DNA of 32,897 nt from UBA10001 sp964349095 (GTDB taxonomy: Bacteria; Patescibacteriota; Patescibacteriia; Veblenbacterales; UBA10138): the NCBI GenBank assembly GCA_964349095.1, contig CAYGFD010000003.1, positions 1 through 32,897 of the forward strand, in the 5' to 3' direction. Each line of letters begins with the position of its first letter. Positions within the stretch are counted from its first letter, which is position 1. Positions 8,676-17,061 of this stretch are shown one piece after another. Made by a program: the position numbers and the translations under genes. The notes below the pieces were generated by a model. That model did no database searches. It saw nothing but the letters and a program-made list of their open reading frames with translations, and was not told the DNA's origin.

Positions 8676-8698
8676 GCCCGCCCAAAGTCGCCTATAAT
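8669..8698 (+). promoter_or_regulatory. Leaderless-type promoter of metK
   Basis: TTGAAA (8669-8674), 18-base spacer, TATAAT (8693-8698), then 6 bases and the ATG at 8705. Transcription should begin at or next to the start codon; no Shine-Dalgarno is possible. Confidence 0.75.
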
Positions 8699-8704
8699 CA
8701 TATT

Positions 8705-9667
8705 ATGATAATAACAGCTGAGACTGTCAGCCCATCCCACCCAGATAAGTTATGTGATCGAATATCAGATTCGATTCTTGATGCTTGTCTAAAACAAGAT
8801 CAGAACACAAGAGCCGCTATCGAAACTATGGGTGGTCATGGCGTTATTACTATTACGGGAGAATTAACAACCCATGCCTACGTTGATATACCTGCTATTG
8901 TGAAAAGTATTACACCACACACTGGCTTACAAACAAATATTATTGAACAATCCCCAGAAATCGGCCATGGAGTAGACGCTGGCGGTGCGGGTGATCAGGG
9001 AATTATGGTTGGTTATGCTTGTAGTGAAACACCGGAGCTGATGCCTAAAGAAATAATGCTCAGCCGAACTCTATGTCAGTCTATTTACGAGCAATTTCCT
9101 CACGACGGAAAAACTCAAGTTACTTACGATACGAAAACGAATAAAGTTATATCGCTAGTAGCTAGTTTTTGTCAGGCTAAGAGTGATGATTTACAAAAAC
9201 ATGTTGACGGTTGGAAAAAAAATTGGTCTATAGATTACGATTTTGAGACCTTCTTAAATCCAGCTGGCGAATGGTCTACTGGCGGATTTGATGCCGACAC
9301 TGGACTTACAGGTAGAAAAATCGTGATTGATTCTTACGGCCCACGCGTACCCGTAGGCGGTGGTTGTTTTTCAGGAAAAGATGCTACGAAAGTTGATCGA
9401 TCGGGTGCTTATATGGCGAGAAAAATCGCTATTGATTATTTGAAAAAAAATCCAGGAACACATGAGGTATTTTGTTACCTATCCTATGCCATTGGTAAAA
9501 AACAACCAACACAAGCGACTGTGATTGTTGACGGCCAGGAAGAGATGGTGACTGGATACGACCTAACCCCCTCCGGAATAATTAAATCGCTTGATTTACA
9601 AAAACCGATTTTTGAACAAACCGCTCGCTGGGGACATTTTGGACACAATTTTAATTGGGAAAAATAG
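8705..9667 (+). CDS. metK: S-adenosylmethionine synthetase (compact form)
   Basis: Makes S-adenosylmethionine from methionine and ATP (EC 2.5.1.6). Family motifs are present: SPSHPDKLCDRISDSILDA (GHPDK block with Ser for Gly), GGAGDQGIMVGYA, STGGFDADTGLTGRKIVID, GGGCFSGKDATKVDRSGAY, and the C-terminal HFGHNFNWEK. At 320 aa it is much shorter than the usual 380-400. Loops are trimmed, for example around the GAGDQG motif, and the protein ends at the WEK motif where others continue. The ATG at 8705 is chosen over an upstream in-frame ATG because the conserved N-terminus MIITAETVS starts there and a TATAAT sits 6 bases before it. Confidence 0.96.
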   Translation: MIITAETVSPSHPDKLCDRISDSILDACLKQDQNTRAAIETMGGHGVITITGELTTHAYVDIPAIVKSITPHTGLQTNIIEQSPEIGHGVDAGGAGDQGIMVGYACSETPELMPKEIMLSRTLCQSIYEQFPHDGKTQVTYDTKTNKVISLVASFCQAKSDDLQKHVDGWKKNWSIDYDFETFLNPAGEWSTGGFDADTGLTGRKIVIDSYGPRVPVGGGCFSGKDATKVDRSGAYMARKIAIDYLKKNPGTHEVFCYLSYAIGKKQPTQATVIVDGQEEMVTGYDLTPSGIIKSLDLQKPIFEQTARWGHFGHNFNWEK

Positions 9668-9681
9668 ATTTACTGATTTTA

Positions 9682-9708
9682 AAAAATACCTCTTTTGAAG
9701 GTATTTTT
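9682..9708. terminator. Bidirectional terminator between metK and uvrA
   Basis: AAAAATACCT and AGGTATTTTT form a 10-bp stem with loop CTTTTGA, with T's on both strands. It serves metK (plus) and convergent uvrA (minus), whose stop codon overlaps its edge. Confidence 0.85.
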
Positions 9709-12586
9709 AAATTATTTTCTTTAACCATTGTCCGGTATAACTCCCTTTTACTTTTGCTACCTCACTTGGCGTGCCTTCAGCAATTATCTCTCCGCCTTTA
9801 TCTCCACCTTCTGGACCCAAATCCACTATCCAATCGGCGCTCTTAATAACGTCCAAGTTATGTTCAATAACTAAAACGGTATTGCCCCTATCAACTAGCT
9901 CGTTTAATACATGCAATAAGCGTTTGATGTCTTCAAAATGCAAACCTGTGGTTGGCTCGTCTAAGATGTATAAAGTCTTTCCGGTTGAGCGTCGAGATAG
10001 CTCGGTTGCCAATTTTATGCGCTGTGCTTCGCCACCTGATAAAGTAGTGGCGCTTTGACCAAGGTGAATGTACCCCAATCCCACTTCACATAATACTTTT
10101 AGCTTATCGTGAATTACTGGTATGTTAGTAAAAAATTTCATTGCTTCTTCTGCTGTCATCTCAAGCACGTCGGAAATATTTTTCCCGCGATAATGAATTT
10201 CTAAGGCTTGTTTATTGTATCTACGACCATGACACTCTTCACACTCTACATACACGTCAGGTAAGAAGTGCATTTCAATCCTAACTAAGCCATCGCCTTC
10301 ACAGGCCTCACACCTACCACCTTTAACATTGAAGGAAAAACGCCCAGGGTTGTAACCTCTTATTTTGGCTTCTGGCAACTCAGCAAATAAATCACGTATA
10401 TAAGTAAATACCCCAGTATAAGTGGCGGGGTTAGATCGTGGTGTTCTGCCTATTGGCGATTGATCAATGGTAATTACCTTATCAATATTATCTAAACCCT
10501 TAACCTCTTTATGTTTACCCGGTAGTTCTTTTGATTTGTAAAAATGTTGAGATAAAGCCCTAGATAAAATATCGGTTATCAAGGTTGATTTACCAGAACC
10601 AGAAACGCCGGTAATACAAACAAATTTACCTAATGGTAATTTTAAATTAACATTTTTCAAATTAAATTCTTGGGCCCCTACCACAGTCAAAGAAGAGCCA
10701 TTACCTGGACGGTACTTTTTAGGACCCTCGATTTCTAATTTACCTGACAAATACTTCCCGGTTAAGGAGTTTTTATCTCGAGCCACCTCATCAGGTGTTC
10801 CGCTAGATACTATTTCACCACCGTGTTTGCCAGCACCCGGACCAACGTCTACCAAATAGTCGGCCGCCAACATAGTTTCTCTATCATGCTCAACCACAAT
10901 AACTGAGTTACCAATATCGCGTAATCTTTTTAAAGTAGTGATTAAACGATCGTTATCACGTTGATGTAAACCAACTGATGGCTCATCTAAAATGTAAGTT
11001 ACACCCACTAGAGAAGAGCCGATTTGTGTGGCAAGTCTTATACGTTGTGCCTCTCCACCCGATAAGGTTGAGGCTGCTCTATCCAATGTCAAATAATTTA
11101 ACCCAACATCTGCCAAAAAACTTAAGCGTGCTAAAATTTCTTTTAATATTTGCCCAGCGATTTTTAATTGCTTAGCCGTAAACACCTTATCGTTTGATAG
11201 TGTTTTGACAAAATCAATCACACCATCAACCGTTTGATTAGTCACTTCGGAAATATTTTTTTTATTTATAGTAACGGCCAGCATTTCTGGCTTTAAGCGC
11301 TTACCCTGACATAAAGGACAAGCATAAACTCTCATGTAACGCTCAATTTCGCTACGGATATAATCTGACTCTGTTTCCTTGTAACGACGCTCCAAATTAG
11401 GAATAACCCCTTCAAAAGTGGTTAAAAATTCTCTGACTTTACCTTGATTTTCATAACCAGCATTTACATTGTAAGACTTGGTGCCAGTACCAAATAATAC
11501 TTTTTGCATTTGGTCTTTGGTCAATTGCGATACTGGTACATTTACAGAAAAACCGTTTTCTCGCGCCATCGCTTCCATTATGCGGTAGTACCAATTTTGA
11601 TTAGTGGCGGTTCGCGACCAAGGACGAATAGCTCCCTGGGCTAGTGAAAGTTTTTTGTTCGGCATTACTAAATCAGCATCTACCTCTAATTTAGTTCCCA
11701 GACCGGTACAACTGGCGCAAGCGCCATGAGGTGAATTAAAAGAAAAATTTCTGGGTTCAATGGCCGGTAAATCTATATGGCAGTTGGGACAAGAAAAATG
11801 CTGACTAAATAAAATCTCTTCCTTGGATTCGGCCTGAGTGACTATTAATAACCCATCTCCTAAGTCCATAGCTGTTTCAATCGAATCAGTTAAACGAGTT
11901 ATATCATCAACCTCTTTTGATACGGTTACTCGGTCTACCACAACCTCAAGATTGTGCTTTTTTTGCTTATCAACATTAACATTCTCGGCCTCTTCCAATG
12001 ATATTAAGTTGCCATCAAGACGAATACGAACATAACCAGCTTTTTTGAGCTCGGCGATCATGTGCTTGTGCTCACCTTTTTGGTCACGTACTACTGGAGC
12101 AAGTAATGACAATTGCGTTCCTTTTGGTAACTGTAAAATACGATCTACTATTTGATCTATCGTCTGCCGAGAAACTTCACGACCACATTTATAACAGTGT
12201 GGGATACCAACACGAGCATAAAGTAATCTTAAATAGTCATAAATTTCGGTGACCGTCCCGACAGTTGAACGAGGGTTATGGGAAGCTGATTTTTGATCAA
12301 TGGAAATTGCTGGGCTTAAACCTTCTATCTGATCAACATCGGGCTTATCCATCATGCCTAAAAACTGACGTGCATAAGACGACAGAGATTCTATATAGCG
12401 TCGCTGGCCCTCAGCATAAATAGTATCAAAAACCAGTGATGACTTACCCGACCCCGATAGGCCGGTTACTACCACCAATTGATTGCGCGGCAAAGATACA
12501 TCAACGTTTTTTAAGTTGTGAACCCTAGCTCCCTTAACAACTAAATACTGGGCTACGCTCTGATTTAAATCTTTGTTTTTTGGCAC
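9707..12586 (-). CDS. uvrA: Excinuclease ABC subunit A
   Basis: DNA-damage sensor ATPase of nucleotide excision repair; loads UvrB. At 959 aa it has the normal length (about 940). It has two ABC modules: Walker A GLSGSGKSS (42-50) and later GVSGSGKSTLI, and two LSGGEAQRI signatures, each followed by YILDEPS/T. Zinc-binding pairs are CYKCGREV, CPNC...CASC, and CEACEGDG...VECEECHGRRYN. The start codon is GTG at 12586, giving MPKNKDLNQS; an ATG with better support is not present. uvrC lies close by on the other strand, beyond the 86-aa gene, and uvrD/pcrA follows uvrC. Confidence 0.98.
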   Translation of the reverse strand: MPKNKDLNQSVAQYLVVKGARVHNLKNVDVSLPRNQLVVVTGLSGSGKSSLVFDTIYAEGQRRYIESLSSYARQFLGMMDKPDVDQIEGLSPAISIDQKSASHNPRSTVGTVTEIYDYLRLLYARVGIPHCYKCGREVSRQTIDQIVDRILQLPKGTQLSLLAPVVRDQKGEHKHMIAELKKAGYVRIRLDGNLISLEEAENVNVDKQKKHNLEVVVDRVTVSKEVDDITRLTDSIETAMDLGDGLLIVTQAESKEEILFSQHFSCPNCHIDLPAIEPRNFSFNSPHGACASCTGLGTKLEVDADLVMPNKKLSLAQGAIRPWSRTATNQNWYYRIMEAMARENGFSVNVPVSQLTKDQMQKVLFGTGTKSYNVNAGYENQGKVREFLTTFEGVIPNLERRYKETESDYIRSEIERYMRVYACPLCQGKRLKPEMLAVTINKKNISEVTNQTVDGVIDFVKTLSNDKVFTAKQLKIAGQILKEILARLSFLADVGLNYLTLDRAASTLSGGEAQRIRLATQIGSSLVGVTYILDEPSVGLHQRDNDRLITTLKRLRDIGNSVIVVEHDRETMLAADYLVDVGPGAGKHGGEIVSSGTPDEVARDKNSLTGKYLSGKLEIEGPKKYRPGNGSSLTVVGAQEFNLKNVNLKLPLGKFVCITGVSGSGKSTLITDILSRALSQHFYKSKELPGKHKEVKGLDNIDKVITIDQSPIGRTPRSNPATYTGVFTYIRDLFAELPEAKIRGYNPGRFSFNVKGGRCEACEGDGLVRIEMHFLPDVYVECEECHGRRYNKQALEIHYRGKNISDVLEMTAEEAMKFFTNIPVIHDKLKVLCEVGLGYIHLGQSATTLSGGEAQRIKLATELSRRSTGKTLYILDEPTTGLHFEDIKRLLHVLNELVDRGNTVLVIEHNLDVIKSADWIVDLGPEGGDKGGEIIAEGTPSEVAKVKGSYTGQWLKKII

Positions 12587-12615
12587 AAGAAATTATTTAA
12601 GTAAAAGCAGAAGAC

Positions 12616-12644
12616 AGTCTACTATATATTTTTGCTTAGGTCAA
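12616..12644 (-). promoter_or_regulatory. Possible promoter of uvrA
   Basis: Minus strand TTGACC (12639-12644), 17-base spacer, TAGACT (12616-12621), which would give a leader of about 25 bases. A second -10-like AATAAT lies 5 bases before the GTG start (12592-12597), so a leaderless transcript is also possible. No SOS (LexA) box was recognised. Confidence 0.4.
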
Positions 12645-12653
12645 GTATTGGAT

Positions 12654-12689
12654 AAAAAAAGGCAAATCATGGATGTATAGATTTGCCTT
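12654..12689 (-). terminator. Rho-independent terminator of the 86-aa gene
   Basis: On the minus strand AAGGCAAATC and GATTTGCCTT form a perfect 10-bp stem with an 11-nt loop, followed by seven T's. It lies about 30 bases after the stop at 12718. Confidence 0.92.
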
Positions 12690-12717
12690 AAATAATCGCC
12701 AACTAGCGACTGGTTGT

Positions 12718-12978
12718 TCAGGAAAAGCAGACGCCGAGTCCCCGCAGGCGCGACCGCAAGGTCGCATCATCGATTGATTTGGGAACGGTACAGGTCGTTT
12801 TGAAGACGGTAACTGTGTCGGTCACCGCGATGGCCGTTGTCCAGGTGTCGGGTTGTGTCATACCAACCGCCTCGCCGATGGCCTTACGCAAACCATCACT
12901 CACTTCACCAGTATTCGTAACACCCTTTAGTGCAGGGTATGTACTCTCCGCTGTGTTGATTTGCAATTCGATTTGCAT
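12718..12978 (-). CDS. Orphan 86-aa protein, unknown function
   Basis: I do not recognise it. It begins MQIELQINTAEST, has an internal helical stretch (DGLRKAIGEAVGM), a threonine-rich strand region (TTAIAVTDTVTVFKTTCTV) and a basic end (LRSRLRGLGVCFS) with two cysteines. There is no signal peptide or membrane segment. It is a stand-alone unit: consensus-like promoter at 13027-13054, Shine-Dalgarno AGAGGAGA 4-5 bases before the ATG, and a strong terminator. Codon choice is unlike the neighbours, with many C-ending codons (ATC, ACC, GTC, GAC) and higher G+C, suggesting either selection for strong expression or foreign origin. It stands between uvrA and uvrC without an evident link to repair. 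Confidence 0.75.
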   Translation of the reverse strand: MQIELQINTAESTYPALKGVTNTGEVSDGLRKAIGEAVGMTQPDTWTTAIAVTDTVTVFKTTCTVPKSIDDATLRSRLRGLGVCFS

Positions 12979-13026
12979 ATGCTCTCCTCTATTTATTGTG
13001 GTTGATTAAAAAGAACGTAACGGTCT

Positions 13027-13054
13027 ATTTTACATTTTTTGTATTTTTTGTCAA
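13027..13054 (-). promoter_or_regulatory. Strong promoter of the 86-aa orphan gene
   Basis: Minus strand TTGACA (13049-13054), 16-base spacer, TAAAAT (13027-13032). It leaves a leader of about 40 bases with a good Shine-Dalgarno, in contrast to the divergent uvrC, whose -10 lies 6 bases before its ATG. Confidence 0.75.
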
Positions 13055-13064
13055 TGTTTAGAGC

Positions 13065-13070
13065 TATAAT
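13065..13070 (+). promoter_or_regulatory. Leaderless-type -10 box of uvrC
   Basis: TATAAT exactly 6 bases before the ATG at 13077. No good -35 is seen at 17 bases, as the region is T-rich. The transcript should begin at the start codon. Confidence 0.65.
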
Positions 13071-13076
13071 AATACT

Positions 13077-14657
13077 ATGACGAAACTACTACAGGAGCAA
13101 TTAAAAAATTTGCCATCAAACCCAGGTGTTTATGAATTCTACAATAAGGATGGCAGGCTTTTGTATGTAGGAAAGGCAAAATCTTTAAAAAAAAGAGTCA
13201 TTTCATATTTTCGAACCAGCTCAAACCTTACAGCTGCCAAAATGAATATGGTCAATGAAATTACTGAGATAAAAACATCGGTAGTAGATAGTGAAAATGA
13301 AGCATTGCTTTTAGAAAATAATTTAATTAAACAACATCAACCACCGTACAACATTGTTTTAAAAGACGATAAAAATTGGCTTTATATAGCTATTGATTCA
13401 CGCGAAACCTACCCCAGAGTTGATTTAACCAGAAGACGGCTCAACAAAGGATATAAATATTATGGACCATACACCTCGGCATTTGCGGCGCGCACTATTT
13501 TGTATTCACTAAAAAAAATACTTGGCCTCCGTACTTGCAATAATCCACCCGAAAAACCTTGCTTTGATAGTAAGTTAGGCCGCTGCCTAGGACATAACTT
13601 TAACAAAAATAGCCAGGCAACATACAAAAAACAACTGACCCGTTTACATGATTTTTTAACTGGCAATGGTAAAAAGCTGGCTCATGAACTTAGTCAAAAG
13701 ATGTTCCAAGCTTCAACGAATAAAAGATTTGAGCAAGCCACCATCTGGCGCAATCAACTGACGTTATTAAATAGATTGCTAGACAAACAAAAAATTGTAT
13801 ACCATCAAAACGAATCATTTGATGTTATTAATTTAGAAATAAATCGACAAACATCAGCCATTAATTTACTAGTTGTCCGTCATGGTCAATTAATTAAATC
13901 TGACCAAGTCTTACTAGGACACAAAGACATGAATGAAAAAGAAATATTAACTGATTTTATTGGACAATATTACCCACAAGTCACAGACAAACCAAAACTG
14001 ATTCTGACACCTATTAAAATTTCCTCCGACTTTAATACAATAGTGCCTACAAGGGGAAAAAAATCGCAACTCCTCAAACTGGCGAAAAAAAATGCTGAGA
14101 ATTATTTACATAACAGTTTAGCCATGTGGCAAAAAAAATCTGCCCGTTCAACAGCTAGCATTAATGAACTTCAAAAAGTTCTTAATTTAAAAAGAACTCC
14201 AAACCGCATTGAGGGTTATGATATCTCTAATATTCAGGGCAATCATGCGGTCGGTTCAATGGTGGTGGCAACTAGTGGACTTATCGATAAATCACAATAC
14301 CGAAAATTCACTATTAAAACTGTTAAAGGCGCTAACGATGTTGCGATGATGGCTGAAGTTTTAACTAGGCGGCTAAAAAATAAACAATGGCCTAAACCAG
14401 ATTTAATAATGCTCGATGGTGGTAAACCCCAACTTAATACGATTATTAAACTATTTATTAAAAAAAGAGTTAAGCTCCCCCTAGTCTCACTTGCTAAACG
14501 AGAGGAAATACTTTTTTCGCCAGATAAAAAACATGGAATTAAGCTACCAGATAACTCACCAGCACTATTGCTACTCGAAGAACTTAGAGATGAAGCTCAT
14601 AGATTTGGAATAACGTTCTATAGATCTAAGCATCGTCGCAGTCTGCGAAGAGTGTAG
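13077..14657 (+). CDS. uvrC: Excinuclease ABC subunit C, lacking the C-terminal HhH domain
   Basis: Dual-incision nuclease of nucleotide excision repair. The N-terminal GIY-YIG nuclease has GVYEFY (17-22) and LLYVGKAKSLKKR (28-40). The cysteine region has C154, C162 and C170, but Asn174 where the fourth cluster Cys is expected. The UVR motif that binds UvrB (RFEQATIWRNQL) follows. The RNase-H-like nuclease has GYDISNIQG, LIMLDGGKPQ and RDEAHRFGITFYR with the acidic and His catalytic residues. The protein stops at KHRRSLRRV, 526 aa against about 600 usually, so the tandem helix-hairpin-helix end is absent. The stop abuts convergent pcrA (2 bases), so no frameshifted remainder exists downstream. 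Confidence 0.97.
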   Translation: MTKLLQEQLKNLPSNPGVYEFYNKDGRLLYVGKAKSLKKRVISYFRTSSNLTAAKMNMVNEITEIKTSVVDSENEALLLENNLIKQHQPPYNIVLKDDKNWLYIAIDSRETYPRVDLTRRRLNKGYKYYGPYTSAFAARTILYSLKKILGLRTCNNPPEKPCFDSKLGRCLGHNFNKNSQATYKKQLTRLHDFLTGNGKKLAHELSQKMFQASTNKRFEQATIWRNQLTLLNRLLDKQKIVYHQNESFDVINLEINRQTSAINLLVVRHGQLIKSDQVLLGHKDMNEKEILTDFIGQYYPQVTDKPKLILTPIKISSDFNTIVPTRGKKSQLLKLAKKNAENYLHNSLAMWQKKSARSTASINELQKVLNLKRTPNRIEGYDISNIQGNHAVGSMVVATSGLIDKSQYRKFTIKTVKGANDVAMMAEVLTRRLKNKQWPKPDLIMLDGGKPQLNTIIKLFIKKRVKLPLVSLAKREEILFSPDKKHGIKLPDNSPALLLLEELRDEAHRFGITFYRSKHRRSLRRV

Positions 14658-14659
14658 TC

Positions 14660-16666
14660 TTATTCCAATTTTTTCCATTCCACGATATCGTTCGGAATTT
14701 CTGTGATAAACCTGGATGGCACACCAAACCACGATGCGCCAATTAGCGTCCTAAGGCTGGCATAAATTAAATAAACCTGTTCTTTTGCCCGAGTGATACC
14801 AACATAGCAAAGTCGCCTCTCTTCCTCTAGGTCTGCCTGGTTGCTTATTGAATTATTGTGAGGCAATAAACCCTCCTCCACACCAACCAGAAATACTACC
14901 GGAAACTCTAACCCTTTAGCCGCATGAAGCGTCATTAAAGTAACCCCTTTAGTATCGCTACTAAACCGGTCCTGATCCTGCCATAGAGAAACTTCTTCTA
15001 AAAAGCGACCCAGATCTTTAACGCCATCCGCCCCCACCCGTTCACTAGCTACGGATTTAAATTCTTCAACGTTTTCTAATCTCGCCTCACCCTCAACCGA
15101 ACCGTCTGCCCACTCTTCATTTAAATCAAAGACAGCTATTAATTCGGTTATGAAATCTCTGGCGGATAATTCTTCTATCTTATTTTTAAAACTCTTTAAC
15201 TCCCTAGCCCAATCAGCCAATAATTTTGCTTTACTCAAAGGTAAGCCGATTTTTTCTGCACGTTCACAGATATCAAGCGGCGAGGAATTATATTTTTGTA
15301 CTTCATCTATAATTTTATCGATCGTTTCCTCCCCCACCCCTCGCCGTGGTGTTACTATCGCACGCGAAAAACTTATAACGTCATAGGGATTAACTAATAA
15401 TTTTAAATAGGCCAATATATCTTTGATCTCTTTGCGCTCATAAAACCTAACCCCACCAATCAACTGATAAGGCACGCCCGCCTTCAAAAAGGCTTCTTCC
15501 AAAATACGGCTTTGCGCATTGGTTCGATACAAAATAGCGTAACGTGATAATAATTTTTTTTGTTCATAATTGAGACTAAGCGCTCCCTCGTCCATATTTT
15601 CTGGAATCATAGTAATATCCCCGTCCGAACTGACATCTGCTAATATCTGCCCCAACACAAACTGAGCCTCGTGACTTTCATCAATAGTTTCCACGATGGT
15701 TATTTTCTTTCCGACCATATTATCCGTCCATAAAACTTTGTCACTGCGCATTACCGCGGGTTGCATTATGGCATTACCAGCCGAAATAATATTTTTTGTA
15801 GACCTATAATTGCGCTCTAGTTTAATAACACGGGCATTTGGATAATCCCTTTCAAACCGTAATATATTTCCAAAATCAGCACCGCGCCAGGAATAGATGG
15901 ATTGCCAATCATCACCCACCACTGATAAATTTTGGTTTTTTTGCGCCAGTAGCCTAGTCCACTCATATTGTGCTTTATTTGTGTCTTGGTATTCGTCTAC
16001 TAAGAGATGGGTGAATTTATTTTGATAATTGCTTAATGTAGTTGGGTCTTTACTCCACACCTCAACCATTTTGTTAATTAAATCATCAAAATCAAACGCG
16101 TTAGCGCCCCTCAACCTATCTTCGTATATTTTGAAAACCTGTTCAACTATTTTATTAAAATATTCATTACCCCTGGAAAATAAAAACTCTTCCGGTGTAA
16201 TCAAGTCCGACTTGGCCCGAGAAATTAAAGATTGAATAACACCGGGAGCGTATTTCTTTGGCGGTAGATTAAGTTGTTTACAAATTTGTTTTATCAACTT
16301 TCTTTGATCATCATCATCATAGATCGTAAAATTATTTTTGCGATTCAATTTAACAGCCTCTTTTCTTAGCCAGCGCGCACTAATAGAATGAAAGGTTCCA
16401 ATTAATGGCAAAGAGTCTTGTTGGTCACCAAGCAAACCCTGGGCGCGTTCCTTCATCGCCTGAGCCGCTTTATTTGTAAAAGTTACCGCCACGATCGATC
16501 GTGGGTCAACTTTCATTTCCTTAATTAAATAAACCAACCGGTAGACCAGTGTTTTAGTTTTGCCTGATCCAGCGCCTGCCAATATCAAAAGCGGGCCGCC
16601 TTGGTGAACCACTGCCTGACGCTGCTCATTATTAAGTTCATCTAACCAATGGGAATTTAAAGTCAT
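14660..16666 (-). CDS. pcrA: UvrD/PcrA-family superfamily 1 DNA helicase
   Basis: 3'-5' helicase that removes the incised oligonucleotide in excision repair and clears proteins from DNA. 668 aa. Motifs: LNNEQRQAV (Q motif), Walker A LILAGAGSGKT (27-37), AVTFTNKAAQAMKER (Ia), VDEYQDTN (II, 223-230), VVGDDWQSIYSWRGAD (III, with Trp for the commoner Asp), LERNYRST (IV), VTLMTLHAAKGLEFPVVF (V) and EEERRLCYVGITRAK (VI). The ATG at 16666 is supported by TATAAT exactly 6 bases upstream. It is convergent with uvrC. The protein is somewhat shorter than E. coli UvrD (720 aa), mainly at the C-terminus. Confidence 0.95.
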   Translation of the reverse strand: MTLNSHWLDELNNEQRQAVVHQGGPLLILAGAGSGKTKTLVYRLVYLIKEMKVDPRSIVAVTFTNKAAQAMKERAQGLLGDQQDSLPLIGTFHSISARWLRKEAVKLNRKNNFTIYDDDDQRKLIKQICKQLNLPPKKYAPGVIQSLISRAKSDLITPEEFLFSRGNEYFNKIVEQVFKIYEDRLRGANAFDFDDLINKMVEVWSKDPTTLSNYQNKFTHLLVDEYQDTNKAQYEWTRLLAQKNQNLSVVGDDWQSIYSWRGADFGNILRFERDYPNARVIKLERNYRSTKNIISAGNAIMQPAVMRSDKVLWTDNMVGKKITIVETIDESHEAQFVLGQILADVSSDGDITMIPENMDEGALSLNYEQKKLLSRYAILYRTNAQSRILEEAFLKAGVPYQLIGGVRFYERKEIKDILAYLKLLVNPYDVISFSRAIVTPRRGVGEETIDKIIDEVQKYNSSPLDICERAEKIGLPLSKAKLLADWARELKSFKNKIEELSARDFITELIAVFDLNEEWADGSVEGEARLENVEEFKSVASERVGADGVKDLGRFLEEVSLWQDQDRFSSDTKGVTLMTLHAAKGLEFPVVFLVGVEEGLLPHNNSISNQADLEEERRLCYVGITRAKEQVYLIYASLRTLIGASWFGVPSRFITEIPNDIVEWKKLE

Positions 16667-16672
16667 TACCTC

Positions 16673-16678
16673 ATTATA
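16673..16678 (-). promoter_or_regulatory. Leaderless-type -10 box of pcrA
   Basis: Minus strand TATAAT exactly 6 bases before the ATG at 16666. The -35 region is weak and overlaps the secG promoter on the other strand. Confidence 0.65.
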
Positions 16679-16696
16679 CTCTATAAGTCAGGTTGA

Positions 16697-16725
16697 TTGA
16701 CAAAAGAACCTACTTATAGTATATT
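16697..16725 (+). promoter_or_regulatory. Promoter upstream of secG
   Basis: TTGACA (16697-16702), 17-base spacer, TATATT (16720-16725). It is a strong housekeeping-type promoter with a start expected near 16732, followed at once by a terminator-like hairpin (16740-16760). Confidence 0.8.
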
Positions 16726-16739
16726 AATAATCGTCCATC

Positions 16740-16760
16740 AAAGACTCCGGGAGTCTTTTT
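16740..16760 (+). terminator. Terminator-like hairpin in the secG leader (attenuator?)
   Basis: AAAGACTC and GAGTCTTT form an 8-bp stem with a CGG loop, followed by T's. It lies between the promoter and the secG start at 16783, on the secG strand. It may reduce or control read-through into secG; no upstream plus-strand gene needs a terminator here. Confidence 0.65.
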
Positions 16761-16782
16761 ATCTAATCATAAATCAAGAAAA

Positions 16783-17004
16783 ATGGAAAAAATAATTCAA
16801 ATTAGTACAATTGTTGTGTCTATCCTACTGGTAATTGGTATTTTACTGCAAAGTAGAAGTTCTGGGTTAGGCGGAATTTTTGGCGGTGAGGGTAATGTTT
16901 TCCGCACAAAAAGAGGTATAGAAAAGGGAATTTTCATTACAACTATAGTCCTGGCCGTGTTATTTTTAGGCCTAACTTTTGCTCGCTTATTTTTATTTAG
17001 TTAA
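16783..17004 (+). CDS. secG: Preprotein translocase subunit SecG
   Basis: Small membrane subunit of the SecYEG channel that aids protein export. 73 aa with two membrane helices (about 4-22 and 47-70) and the family's central motif LLQSRSSGLGGIFGGEGNVF followed by RTKRG. It is preceded by a strong promoter and a terminator-like hairpin. The peptide-binding protein gene follows in the same reading frame about 57 bases later and is likely co-transcribed. Confidence 0.93.
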   Translation: MEKIIQISTIVVSILLVIGILLQSRSSGLGGIFGGEGNVFRTKRGIEKGIFITTIVLAVLFLGLTFARLFLFS

Positions 17005-17061
17005 GGTATAAGAACCCTAGCTCAAATTTTTTCCACCATTTGGCAGCGCTCGCTCCAAACG

